From Pseudomonadota bacterium (GTDB lineage: Bacteria; Pseudomonadota; Alphaproteobacteria; Rhodospirillales; UBA2165), in NCBI GenBank assembly GCA_027592155.1, contig JAQCKY010000193.1, forward strand, positions 1 through 5,628: 5,628 bases of DNA. The letters are read 5' to 3'. The position numbers and the translations under genes are program-made. Shown in pieces: positions 1-5,628 of this stretch. The notes under the pieces were generated by a model that saw only the letters and a list, made by a program, of their open reading frames with translations, was not told the DNA's origin and did no database searches. Within the stretch, counting starts at the first letter, position 1. Every line of letters starts with the position of its first letter.

Positions 1-1233
1 TCCCGGCAGCTTCGGCTTCGCGATCTCGCGGGGCTGATCGTGATCGATTTCATCGATATGGAATATCACCGCAATCAGTCGTCCGTGGAACGTAAGCTAA
101 AAGAAGCGATGCGGAACGATCGTGCCCGAATTCAGATCGGCAGGATCAGCCCGTTTGGATTGATGGAACTGTCCCGTCAACGCCTTCGTCCAAGCCTTAC
201 CGAAACCGTGACGGATCCCTGCTCCCATTGTGGCGGCACCGGCATCAGACGCTCGACTGAATCATCGGCGCTGCACGTTCTACGGGGTATCGAGGAAGAG
301 GCCGCCAAAAACCCGGGGCGCGATATGGAAGTAAATCTTCCTGGTGAGGTAGCGCTTTATATCTTGAACCATAAGCGCCAGACGTTGTCGGACATTGAAG
401 CGAAGTTTCAGCTCCGGGTCGTAATGGAGGAAGACATTTCACTCATCCCGCCGGACTTTAAGTTCGGCCGTTCGGGCGGAGACGGTGGAAAATCAGAGCA
501 GCGTGAAGCGAAACAGCCACGCGAACCGAGAGAGCCGCGTGAACAACGGGGCCATGACAACGACGAGCAGTCCGCAGAATCAAATGGTGAGGATGGAAAG
601 CGCAAACGCCGCCGTCGGCCCCGGCGCAAAAACCGCGGTGACGATGCCGAAACAAGCACCACGGAAGAGACGGCAGTGCAAGCGAATGGCGCTGAGGCTG
701 CAACCGATGCGCAATCGGGTGACACCCCGGCTGATGATGCCGTATCTGCAACGTCGGACGAGGATGGCACGGAGAAAAAACCAAGCCGTCGGCGCGGTCG
801 TCGTGGAGGCCGCCGACGCTCCAGAAAACCTGAAGATGCGGTCGCGGCTGATGGGAACACCGACGATGCCGTTGGGGAGGACTCTCCGCAGGCAAGCGAG
901 CAACCGAACGCGGGAGCGAGCCCAGAACCCTCTGCGGATGTAAACACCGATGCCGAAGCGGTCGCAGATGCCACGACGCCGGCGGCTACAGAAGAGAAGC
1001 CCAAACGGCCAAGACGCCGCCGAGCGCCACGCAATGGAGCCGAGACCTCTGCGGACACCGTATCCAGCGGATCGACCGAAGTGGCGGATGTAGCGCCCGC
1101 AAATGGCGGTACGACGAAAGAAGCCGCGCCGACGGAAACCGCCGTAGAGGGCGTGACAGTTTCTGGCACAACGCCACCGCCGGCCACTGAGGAAGAGGCA
1201 CCGCGGCGTGGATGGTGGCGGCGTTCTCAATAA
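1..1233 (+). CDS. rne: Ribonuclease E, C-terminal part (5' truncated by window)
   Basis: Endoribonuclease that starts mRNA decay and rRNA/tRNA processing and scaffolds the RNA degradosome in the cytoplasm. The reading frame is open from base 1, so the N-terminal S1 and RNase H-like parts lie upstream of the window. The sequence opens inside the DNase I-like catalytic segment (RQLRLRDLAGLIVIDFIDM). The first Asp of IDFIDM, codon 46-48, aligns with E. coli catalytic Asp346. The Zn-link motif DPCSHCGGTG follows, with cysteine codons at 220-222 and 229-231; in E. coli these cysteines hold the dimer of dimers together. The small domain ends near base 465. The remaining roughly 255 residues are low-complexity: acidic Ala/Glu/Asp/Thr-rich linkers broken by three arginine-rich blocks, ending in PRRGWWRRSQ. 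That long tail favours RNase E over RNase G. The Gly-Trp-Trp end matches the PNPase-binding motif described for Caulobacter RNase E. Autoregulation through the 5' UTR cannot be judged here. Confidence 0.97.
   Translation, partial: SRQLRLRDLAGLIVIDFIDMEYHRNQSSVERKLKEAMRNDRARIQIGRISPFGLMELSRQRLRPSLTETVTDPCSHCGGTGIRRSTESSALHVLRGIEEEAAKNPGRDMEVNLPGEVALYILNHKRQTLSDIEAKFQLRVVMEEDISLIPPDFKFGRSGGDGGKSEQREAKQPREPREPREQRGHDNDEQSAESNGEDGKRKRRRRPRRKNRGDDAETSTTEETAVQANGAEAATDAQSGDTPADDAVSATSDEDGTEKKPSRRRGRRGGRRRSRKPEDAVAADGNTDDAVGEDSPQASEQPNAGASPEPSADVNTDAEAVADATTPAATEEKPKRPRRRRAPRNGAETSADTVSSGSTEVADVAPANGGTTKEAAPTETAVEGVTVSGTTPPPATEEEAPRRGWWRRSQ
517..543 (+). repeat. Pro-Arg-Glu tripeptide repeat (x3) at start of the RNase E tail
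   Basis: Three consecutive PRE tripeptides are encoded with different synonymous codons (cca cgc gaa, ccg aga gag, ccg cgt gaa). The repeat therefore exists at the protein level more than the DNA level. It sits just after the folded small domain, where the disordered tail begins. Its function is unknown; a flexible charged linker is the simplest reading. Confidence 0.6.
598..639 (+). other. Arginine-rich block 1 of RNase E tail
   Basis: Encodes KRKRRRRPRRKNRG, ten or more basic residues in fourteen, flanked by acidic stretches. Such blocks in RNase E tails bind RNA; in E. coli the comparable segments are called RBD/AR2. RNA binding here is inferred from composition only. Confidence 0.6.
775..831 (+). 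other. Arginine-rich block 2 of RNase E tail
   Basis: Encodes KKPSRRRGRRGGRRRSRKP, an Arg/Gly-rich basic patch of the kind found in RNase E tails. It is followed at once by acidic sequence. It likely contributes to RNA binding and, as in Caulobacter, possibly to condensate formation through alternating charge blocks; both roles are inferences. Confidence 0.6.
997..1032 (+). other. Arginine-rich block 3 of RNase E tail
   Basis: Encodes KPKRPRRRRAPR, preceded by an acidic Ala/Asp/Glu-rich linker. It is the third basic block; blocks 1, 2 and 3 begin about 180 and 220 bases apart, giving a regular alternation of charge along the tail. Confidence 0.6.
1201..1230 (+). other. C-terminal GWW motif of RNase E, likely PNPase docking site
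   Basis: The last ten codons encode PRRGWWRRSQ, with Gly-Trp-Trp at 1210-1218. In Caulobacter crescentus the RNase E C-terminus carries a very similar Arg-flanked GWW peptide that binds the RNase PH core of polynucleotide phosphorylase. The match is seen directly; the partner is transferred from that known case. Confidence 0.7.
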
Positions 1234-1249
1234 AACGCGTCCCTGACAC

Positions 1250-1274
1250 AAGCGCCACTCAAAAATAGGGGCTT
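1250..1274. terminator. Weak hairpin in the convergent gap (possible bidirectional terminator)
   Basis: Arms AAGCGCC (1250-1256) and GGGGCTT (1268-1274) pair with one G-G mismatch around an 11-base A-rich loop. It lies between the stop codons of rne and the convergent aminotransferase gene, where terminators are expected. No T-run follows on either strand, so it is not a clear intrinsic terminator. Nothing else of note is seen in 1234-1296. Confidence 0.25.
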
Positions 1275-1296
1275 ATGCTGCGTTTAGGCCGTTTAC

Positions 1297-2454
1297 TTAT
1301 GTCTTCATCCAGACCGCGAGCCGTCGGGCCGCTTCCGCCATATCGGCGGTTGCGCCGGCAAATGAAAATCTCAAAAATTTATGCCCACCCTGGGGATCAA
1401 AATCGATCCCCGGGGTCGCCGCAACGCCGGTATCTTTGAGCATCTGCCGGCAAAAGCTTTCACTATCATTGGTCAGGTGAGCAACGTCGGCATAAATGTA
1501 AAATGCGCCATCTGCCGGTGCGAGCCGATCAAATCCGGCTTTCGGCAGAGCATCCAATAGGATCGCACGATTTTCGCTGTAACGAGCGACGTTTGCGTCG
1601 AGTTCTTCAAAACAATCAAAAACTTCAGTCGCCGCAACCTGTGAGAGGGTTGGCGGCGAGATAAACAAATTCTGTGCAAGACACTCGATGGAGCGAAGCA
1701 GGTCTTCGGGAACGATCATCCAGCCGAGACGCCAACCGGTCATCGAAAAATATTTCGAGAAACTGTTGATCACGATGACGTTGTCATCGAATTCAAGTGC
1801 CGTTCGAGGCCGCATACCATAGCAGATCCCGTGATAAATCTCGTCCGACACAAATCGGATGCCGGCACCGGCACAGGCAATCACCAACCTCTCGAAAGCG
1901 GATTCTGGGATCATGCTGCCGGTCGGATTGGAGGGGCTGGCGACAATCAAACCGTCTAACGCGTCGCCGCCTGTAAATGAACCCAGATGGCTCACATCCG
2001 GCTGGAAGCGCGTGGAGGCCTCAACGGGAATACCCACCGCATCAACGCCGAGGGCTCTAAGGATATTTTTGTAAGCCGGGTATCCCGGATTGGCCAAACC
2101 GACCCGGTCTCCGTGGTCGAAAGCACTCAGAAAGGCGAGTAAAAAGGCGCCCGAGGAGCCGGTTGTGACGACGATCCTTTCCGGCGGCACGGTGACGCCG
2201 TAGAAGCTCTGATAGTGATCGGCAATCCGTTCTCGTAACGCCGGAACCCCAAGAGCGTCTGTATAACCCAACAGGTTCTCATCCAGGGCTCGTTTAGCCG
2301 CAGCCAGAACAGCCTGGGGCGCCGGAGTTGAAGGCTGCCCGACCTCCAGATGCAAAACGTCACCGCCGGCACGCTCCTGCTCGTTAGCCGCGCGCATGAC
2401 GTCCATGACGATAAAAGGCGGGACAAGCCCGCGCGTGGCGATCTTTAGTGCCAC
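1297..2454 (-). CDS. Class I/II pyridoxal phosphate-dependent aminotransferase
   Basis: Cytoplasmic fold-type I PLP enzyme of about 385 residues, the usual length for the family. It transfers an amino group between an amino acid and a 2-oxo acid; the substrate cannot be read from the sequence. Numbering from the GTG at 2452-2454: the phosphate-cup loop TTGSSGAF is near 97-104, PGYPAYK near 123-129, Asn176 lies in SPSNPTG, Asp204 and Tyr207 in SDEIYHG, the Schiff-base Lys234 in SFSKYFSMTGWRLGW, and the probable carboxylate-binding Arg362 in KFLRFSFA. The frame stays open upstream to an ATG at 2512-2514, but that would overlap the preceding gene by 58 bases. The GTG start lies 2 bases after that gene's TAG and gives an N-terminus beginning KIATRGLVPPFIVMDVMR, which suits the family. 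The ribosome binding site is poor, so translational coupling is likely. Names such as aspartate aminotransferase would be over-precise. Confidence 0.93.
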   Translation of the reverse strand: MALKIATRGLVPPFIVMDVMRAANEQERAGGDVLHLEVGQPSTPAPQAVLAAAKRALDENLLGYTDALGVPALRERIADHYQSFYGVTVPPERIVVTTGSSGAFLLAFLSAFDHGDRVGLANPGYPAYKNILRALGVDAVGIPVEASTRFQPDVSHLGSFTGGDALDGLIVASPSNPTGSMIPESAFERLVIACAGAGIRFVSDEIYHGICYGMRPRTALEFDDNVIVINSFSKYFSMTGWRLGWMIVPEDLLRSIECLAQNLFISPPTLSQVAATEVFDCFEELDANVARYSENRAILLDALPKAGFDRLAPADGAFYIYADVAHLTNDSESFCRQMLKDTGVAATPGIDFDPQGGHKFLRFSFAGATADMAEAARRLAVWMKT

Positions 2455-2459
2455 AGCTA
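2452..2459 (-). promoter_or_regulatory. Stop-start junction, likely translational coupling
   Basis: On the minus strand the TAG stop of the GGT-like gene (2459-2457) is followed by CT and then the GTG start (2454-2452) of the aminotransferase. No strong Shine-Dalgarno sequence precedes the GTG; only a weak GAGCG-like stretch is present. Ribosomes finishing the first gene probably restart on the second. Confidence 0.6.
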
Positions 2460-4097
2460 TTCGTTCGCGCTCAACGCAAGACCATGGCCACGCGGATCGG
2501 TGACCACCGAACAACTCGCCGAATTGCGCGGCAATCCCGCCGGGCAGGAAGCCGCATTGACCCGGCCCAAAAACGGTGTCGCGCCGATCCGGTGCCCTCG
2601 GGCCTTGAGCCCGTCCAGAACCGCACGCGACGTACCAGGCTCATAAAATGTGATGTCGGGCGCACCGCCATGATGAACGCGCGGCGCCTTCATCGCAGCC
2701 TCCAGATTTTCTTCCGCGAGGATTGTTCTGGCGGCAACCGCCGCAAGCGCCGTTGGAGCTGCGGCCCCGCCGTTTGCCGCCCCGGCGAACAGAAACTGCG
2801 AAGTACTCTCATTGATCGCCATCATCGGCGCCAAGGAAACCGGACCGCGACCGCCTGGTGCTGCAGCCAGCACGATTCCAGTTCCCCGCGCAATTCGACC
2901 GGTGCCAAACAATCCGTTCATGGTAAGTGCACAGGCAACCGCTTGGCCACGCCGGTCGATGGCGACGAAACTCGTGGCCGAAGGATTTTCCGGAAGCTGC
3001 ACCGGCGGTGGCTTCAGATTGCCGGGCAAAAGGTGGCGGCGCTCATCGATGAGATCCGCGAGAGCGCTTATCCGCTCGCTGGATACCAGATCATTGGTCG
3101 CGACCCTGGATGTAAAATCAGGCGCCATCCAACCCGCCCGTTGGGAAAAGGCAATCATGCCGGTTTCGGCTAACAGGTGGGCGCGTTCAACGTTGTCAGC
3201 ACCTTTAAAGCCACCTTTGCGCCGAACCATTTCGACCATTTGCGCCGTGACAATGCCGGCCGCCGCCGGTGCCGATGCGTAATAGATCGTATTTGAGGCA
3301 AAGATGCCCTTCAGTTCTGTTTTTACCGGCTCTTTCCAGGCCGGGCGATAGCGCCTGAGATCTTCAAGCGAAAGGGATCCACCCGCGGCCAAGGCGGCGC
3401 TCACCAATGTCCGTGCCAGATTACCGCGGTAAAATTCTCCCGGCCCCCGGGTCCGGATCGTCGATAAAATCGCCGCGAGGTCGGGCTGGCGGACAAATTC
3501 GCCCTCGGTCAACGGCCGACCATCCGTCCCTCCGAACACCCGCCGGCTTTCCTGGTCTTGCAGCAATGCCGGGCCGACCGGCGCCATATCCCTCACCAGT
3601 GCCCGAGACGTCTGAGTCCCAAACCGCGCAAGCTTCTCCGCGTTGGCAATGACGGTCCCCCATGGGAGGTCGCCATAGCGGGAATGCAATGCGAAAAAAC
3701 CGATCGGATTACCCGGTGTCGCGCTGGGACGGGTCGCCGTCTCCGGAATTGCCGAGGGCGTTCCTGCGTAGAATTCGAGAAGTTCGACCTGGCTTTTTTC
3801 TGTCTTTTTCGATTTGGTCTCTGGCTGAAATACCAAACAGACCCCGCCCCCCCCAAGACTGGCGGCGGAGGGTAATGTCACCGCCAACGTGAAATACATC
3901 GCCGTCGCCGCATCTGCGGCGGAACCACCCGAGGATAGGATGCGCCGGCCTTCAAGGGCCGCGCGCGGCTCGTCAGTGGCAACGCCCCCAATAAAGCCCT
4001 TTACAGCCCCCTCAACCGCACGATCTCCGGAATCCGATCCACAGGCGGCAAGAATGAGTGCCGTTCCGAGGATGGCAATTTGACGACGTGCTACCAT
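2457..4097 (-). CDS. Gamma-glutamyltransferase-family lipoprotein, active site apparently altered
   Basis: GGT family (PF01019-type Ntn-hydrolase fold), 546 residues against about 580 for E. coli Ggt. Classical members are periplasmic, cleave themselves into two subunits and cut gamma-glutamyl bonds such as that of glutathione. The N-terminus is a lipoprotein signal with lipobox LAAC (Cys19); the next residue is Gly, so there is no inner-membrane retention Asp. Family motifs: GGSAADAATAMYFTLAV near 57-73, LGGGG 81-85, a PG...RYG...PW region near 128-146, DRRGQAVACALTMNGLFGTG 381-400, GG 443-444, and APRVHH 471-476. By hand alignment, Thr392 and Asn394 match E. coli Thr409 and Asn411, but the nucleophile Thr391 falls on Ala374 (the neighbouring Thr375 matches Thr392), Arg114 falls on Tyr110, and Asp433 has no match. 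It may be inactive, use Thr375, or act on another substrate. Cys518 and Cys529 could form a disulfide. No clear promoter or Shine-Dalgarno sequence is visible; it leads a two-gene operon. Confidence 0.88.
   Translation of the reverse strand: MVARRQIAILGTALILAACGSDSGDRAVEGAVKGFIGGVATDEPRAALEGRRILSSGGSAADAATAMYFTLAVTLPSAASLGGGGVCLVFQPETKSKKTEKSQVELLEFYAGTPSAIPETATRPSATPGNPIGFFALHSRYGDLPWGTVIANAEKLARFGTQTSRALVRDMAPVGPALLQDQESRRVFGGTDGRPLTEGEFVRQPDLAAILSTIRTRGPGEFYRGNLARTLVSAALAAGGSLSLEDLRRYRPAWKEPVKTELKGIFASNTIYYASAPAAAGIVTAQMVEMVRRKGGFKGADNVERAHLLAETGMIAFSQRAGWMAPDFTSRVATNDLVSSERISALADLIDERRHLLPGNLKPPPVQLPENPSATSFVAIDRRGQAVACALTMNGLFGTGRIARGTGIVLAAAPGGRGPVSLAPMMAINESTSQFLFAGAANGGAAAPTALAAVAARTILAEENLEAAMKAPRVHHGGAPDITFYEPGTSRAVLDGLKARGHRIGATPFLGRVNAASCPAGLPRNSASCSVVTDPRGHGLALSANE
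3847..3854 (-). repeat. Homopolymer of eight G (coding strand) inside the GGT-like gene
   Basis: Eight consecutive C on the plus strand read as GGG GGG GG(C) on the coding strand and encode part of the conserved LGGGG motif (residues 82-84). The frame is intact on both sides. It is a slippage-prone tract, in DNA and in sequencing, but the glycines themselves are a family motif. Confidence 0.8.
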
Positions 4098-4108
4098 ATA
4101 TCTAACTT
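4080..4108 (+). promoter_or_regulatory. Candidate sigma70-type promoter for the M48 protease gene
   Basis: TTGACG (4080-4085) matches the TTGACA -35 box at five of six positions. It is followed by the AT-rich stretch TATATCTAACTT (4097-4108). TCTAAC at 15-base spacing or TAACTT at 17-base spacing could act as the -10 box, though neither is a strong match. Transcription would begin near 4113, leaving a leader of about 15-20 bases. The -35 element lies inside the first codons of the divergent GGT-like gene. Confidence 0.35.
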
Positions 4109-4120
4109 ACCCAAAGCATC

Positions 4121-4125
4121 GGTGA
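4121..4125 (+). promoter_or_regulatory. Possible ribosome binding site bearing on the M48 start choice
   Basis: GGTGA lies only 1 base before the ATG at 4127 but 7 bases before the in-frame GTG at 4133. The spacing therefore favours GTG 4133 (protein starting MKQRILTF), while codon preference favours ATG 4127 (MVVKQRILTF). Both give a working signal peptide. Confidence 0.35.
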
Positions 4126-4126
4126 A

Positions 4127-5497
4127 ATGGTTGTGAAACAACGTATCCTTACCTTTCTTATCGTCCTGGCTACTCTATCGATAGGGTGGACCCAGTCGGC
4201 CCATGCGCAAACCAAATTTTCGTTCATCCGCGATACGGAGATCGAAATTACCATCCGCAAACTCTCAACGCCAATTTTCCAGCAAGCCGGCTTGAATCCA
4301 AGCTCGGTCAATCTGTATATCGTCAATAATCCAGCGTTAAACGCATTCGTCTCGGGCGGTCAAAATATATACCTCTTCACCGGCCTCCTCATGCGGGTTG
4401 AGAATGTTGGACAACTTGTGGGCGTCATCGCCCATGAAACCGGTCATATTTCCGGCGGCCACCTGATAAAATCGAAAGATGCCCAACGGAACGCGCAGAC
4501 CCAAGCAATCATCGGCGCTCTACTTGGCGGCGCCGCCGCGATCGGCGGCAGGGGGGACGTCGGAGCAGCCATCGGTCAAGGAGCGGCACAGATTGCGGGT
4601 CGAGGCCTTCTCGGATTTAGCCGCACCCAGGAAGCGGCCGCCGACCAGTCCGCAGTACGTTACATGGATGGTGCCGGTTACTCCGCGAAAGGCCTCACTG
4701 AATTTTTGAACATCTTAGGGGCGCAGGACCTCGTCTCCCCCGAACGCCGTGATGCCTATGCGCAGACCCATCCGCTGTCGCAAGATCGGATCGATTTCCT
4801 GGAGAACCAGGTACGTCAGGCGCAAAATTTTGGCCGCGATGTTACGCCGGAGATGACCCAAGAGTTTGAGCGTTCCCGAGCCAAACTGGAAGCCTATCTT
4901 TTTACGCCGTCAAGGACGCTCCGCAAATATCCGCTAACGGATACTTCGGTTACCGCCCGCTACGCTCGTGCCATTGCAACCTTTCGCCGACCTGATATTG
5001 ATAGTGCGGTCCAGCAAATGGATCAGCTGATCGAGGCGTCGCCAAACGACCCCTATTTTCAGGAACTTAAGGGTCAAATGCTGTTTGAAAGCGGTCGCAT
5101 TCAAGATGCCCTGAACCCTTTGAAACGGGCCTCCGAATTGTTGCCGAATGCGCCTTTGATCCGCGTCCTTTTAGCTCAGGTGCAACTCGCTCTAACCGAA
5201 CCGGGCGCCACGGACCCCGCGCTCGCCGCCGCCGCGATTGAGAACTTGCGCGCCGCTTTGGCAGTCGAGCGGGGACATGCATTTGCCTGGCGACAACTCG
5301 GCATCGCCTATGGGCGGAATAACCAAATGGGTCTGAGTTCCTGGGCGTTGGCCGAGGAAGCATTGCTGCGCAACCAACTGACAAATGCGTCAGGTCTCGC
5401 CGAGCGTGCCAAAAGGACCCTCTCCCGAGGCTCCCCCGAATGGCTGCGCGCCGAGGATATTATTGTCGCGGCGAGGGAGCAGCGTTCGAATCGTTAA
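4127..5497 (+). CDS. Secreted M48 zinc metalloprotease with TPR domain, BepA/YfgC-like
   Basis: Probable periplasmic protease of about 456 residues. E. coli BepA, of similar build (about 487 residues), helps assemble or degrade outer-membrane proteins such as LptD. Residues 1-27 are a Sec signal peptide with a hydrophobic core (LTFLIVLATLSIG) and a likely cut after AHA, before QTKF. The M48 domain covers about 35-235: the zinc motif HETGH at 103-107 (His103, Glu104, His107) sits in VIAHETGHISGGH, the third ligand is probably Glu169 in EAAAD (169-173), and THPLSQDR (214-221) holds the conserved His215, equivalent to BepA His246, which can block the zinc site. Between them, residues 126-163 form a Gly/Ala-rich hydrophobic stretch, as in BepA. 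Residues about 275-435 are helical, with TPR-like spacing (for example PNDPYFQELKGQMLFESG and HAFAWRQLGIAYG). All zinc and catalytic residues are present. The start could be GTG 4133. It probably shares a transcript with the lipoprotein gene 72 bases downstream, since no terminator lies between them. Confidence 0.94.
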   Translation: MVVKQRILTFLIVLATLSIGWTQSAHAQTKFSFIRDTEIEITIRKLSTPIFQQAGLNPSSVNLYIVNNPALNAFVSGGQNIYLFTGLLMRVENVGQLVGVIAHETGHISGGHLIKSKDAQRNAQTQAIIGALLGGAAAIGGRGDVGAAIGQGAAQIAGRGLLGFSRTQEAAADQSAVRYMDGAGYSAKGLTEFLNILGAQDLVSPERRDAYAQTHPLSQDRIDFLENQVRQAQNFGRDVTPEMTQEFERSRAKLEAYLFTPSRTLRKYPLTDTSVTARYARAIATFRRPDIDSAVQQMDQLIEASPNDPYFQELKGQMLFESGRIQDALNPLKRASELLPNAPLIRVLLAQVQLALTEPGATDPALAAAAIENLRAALAVERGHAFAWRQLGIAYGRNNQMGLSSWALAEEALLRNQLTNASGLAERAKRTLSRGSPEWLRAEDIIVAAREQRSNR

Positions 5498-5554
5498 GCC
5501 GATGATAGGCCGCCCGACGGCACCAAATAATGATCGGTAATGGGTTGGATGGCC

Positions 5555-5560
5555 GGAGGG
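5555..5560 (+). promoter_or_regulatory. Shine-Dalgarno GGAGGG before the terminal lipoprotein gene
   Basis: GGAGGG ends 9 bases before GTG 5570, the best ribosome binding site in the window. It therefore favours that GTG over the in-frame ATGs at 5540 and 5549. The GGAGG core is flanked by GGCC (5551-5554) and GGCC (5560-5563), which could form a 4-bp stem with the site in the loop. The rest of 5498-5569 shows no terminator or promoter that I can support. Confidence 0.6.
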
Positions 5561-5569
5561 GCCTCAATC

Positions 5570-5628
5570 GTGAAACCACCAGTCGCCATAAGTGTCATGC
5601 TCTTTCTTCTGACGGGGTGTTCGATTCC
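5570..5628 (+). CDS. N-terminus of a lipoprotein (3' truncated by window)
   Basis: Only 19 complete codons are visible. With GTG 5570 as start the protein begins with Lys at position 2, followed by a hydrophobic run (VAISVMLFLL) and the lipobox LTGC, with the lipidated Cys17 at 5618-5620. This is a complete lipoprotein signal peptide, so the product is exported and lipid-anchored. In-frame ATGs at 5540 and 5549 would only add a short N-terminal extension. The mature domain lies outside the window. From memory, DsbA-like thioredoxin-fold proteins often follow M48 protease genes in alphaproteobacteria, so that is one guess, but nothing visible here proves it. It is likely co-transcribed with the M48 gene. 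Confidence 0.65.
   Translation, partial: MKPPVAISVMLFLLTGCSI

Noticed and set aside
408..1187. Long antisense open frames (259 and 223 residues) across the RNase E tail
   Set aside because: They are Ser/Ala/Arg-rich mirror images of the Arg/Ala/Glu-rich tail, with no family motifs, and they lie over a well-supported gene.
1233..1285. Inverted arms AAACGC (1233-1238) and GCGTTT (1280-1285) in the convergent gap
   Set aside because: The loop would be 41 bases with only six pairs, too weak for a terminator or attachment site.
2455..2514. Aminotransferase starting at the upstream ATG (2512-2514)
   Set aside because: The extra 20 residues would overlap the preceding gene by 58 bases and do not resemble an aminotransferase N-terminus; GTG 2454 fits both family and operon spacing.
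2448..3282. Plus-strand open frames of 241 and 156 residues opposite the GGT-like gene
   Set aside because: They are low-complexity basic proteins with no recognisable domains. The minus-strand frame has a lipobox and clear GGT motifs.
5530..5628. Frame-1 open frame from ATG 5530 to the window end
   Set aside because: It has no ribosome binding site and yields a His/Arg/Cys-rich sequence without a signal or motif, while the overlapping frame has a complete lipoprotein signal peptide and a strong Shine-Dalgarno site.
1..5628. Novel defence system, mobile element, CRISPR or non-coding RNA
   Set aside because: No transposase, integrase, repeat-spacer array, tRNA-like fold or long unexplained intergenic region is present; almost all bases belong to genes of recognised families.

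Overview
The window looks like an alphaproteobacterial chromosome, probably Rhodospirillales-like. The reasons are the RNase E ending in an arginine-rich tail with a terminal Gly-Trp-Trp motif, the moderately high GC content, the use of GTG starts, and gene families typical of that group. The taxonomic call is an inference from protein character, not from a search.

Layout: (1) 1-1233, plus strand: the C-terminal part of ribonuclease E, cut at its 5' side by the window edge. It holds the end of the catalytic core, the Zn-link cysteines and a long disordered tail with three arginine-rich blocks. (2) 1234-1296: a short gap between convergent genes, with only a weak hairpin. (3) 1297-4097, minus strand: two genes in one likely operon. 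A gamma-glutamyltransferase-like lipoprotein is transcribed first, and a class I/II PLP-dependent aminotransferase follows 2 bases after its stop codon. (4) 4098-4126: a 29-base gap between divergent start codons. (5) 4127-5497, plus strand: a BepA-like secreted M48 zinc metalloprotease with a TPR-type C-terminal domain. (6) 5498-5569: a short leader with a good ribosome binding site. (7) 5570-5628: the first 19-20 codons of a lipoprotein that runs off the window.

Functionally, RNase E is the RNA degradosome scaffold. Three of the other four genes encode cell-envelope proteins: a lipid-anchored GGT homologue, a periplasmic quality-control protease and a second lipoprotein. The aminotransferase is cytoplasmic. 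There are no mobile elements, tRNAs, rRNAs, CRISPR arrays or integration signs, and no stretch over 300 bases lacks a gene. Most of the window is ordinary core-genome content. The point most worth checking is the GGT homologue: it keeps the fold motifs, but by hand alignment it lacks the catalytic threonine and two substrate-binding residues of classical GGT.
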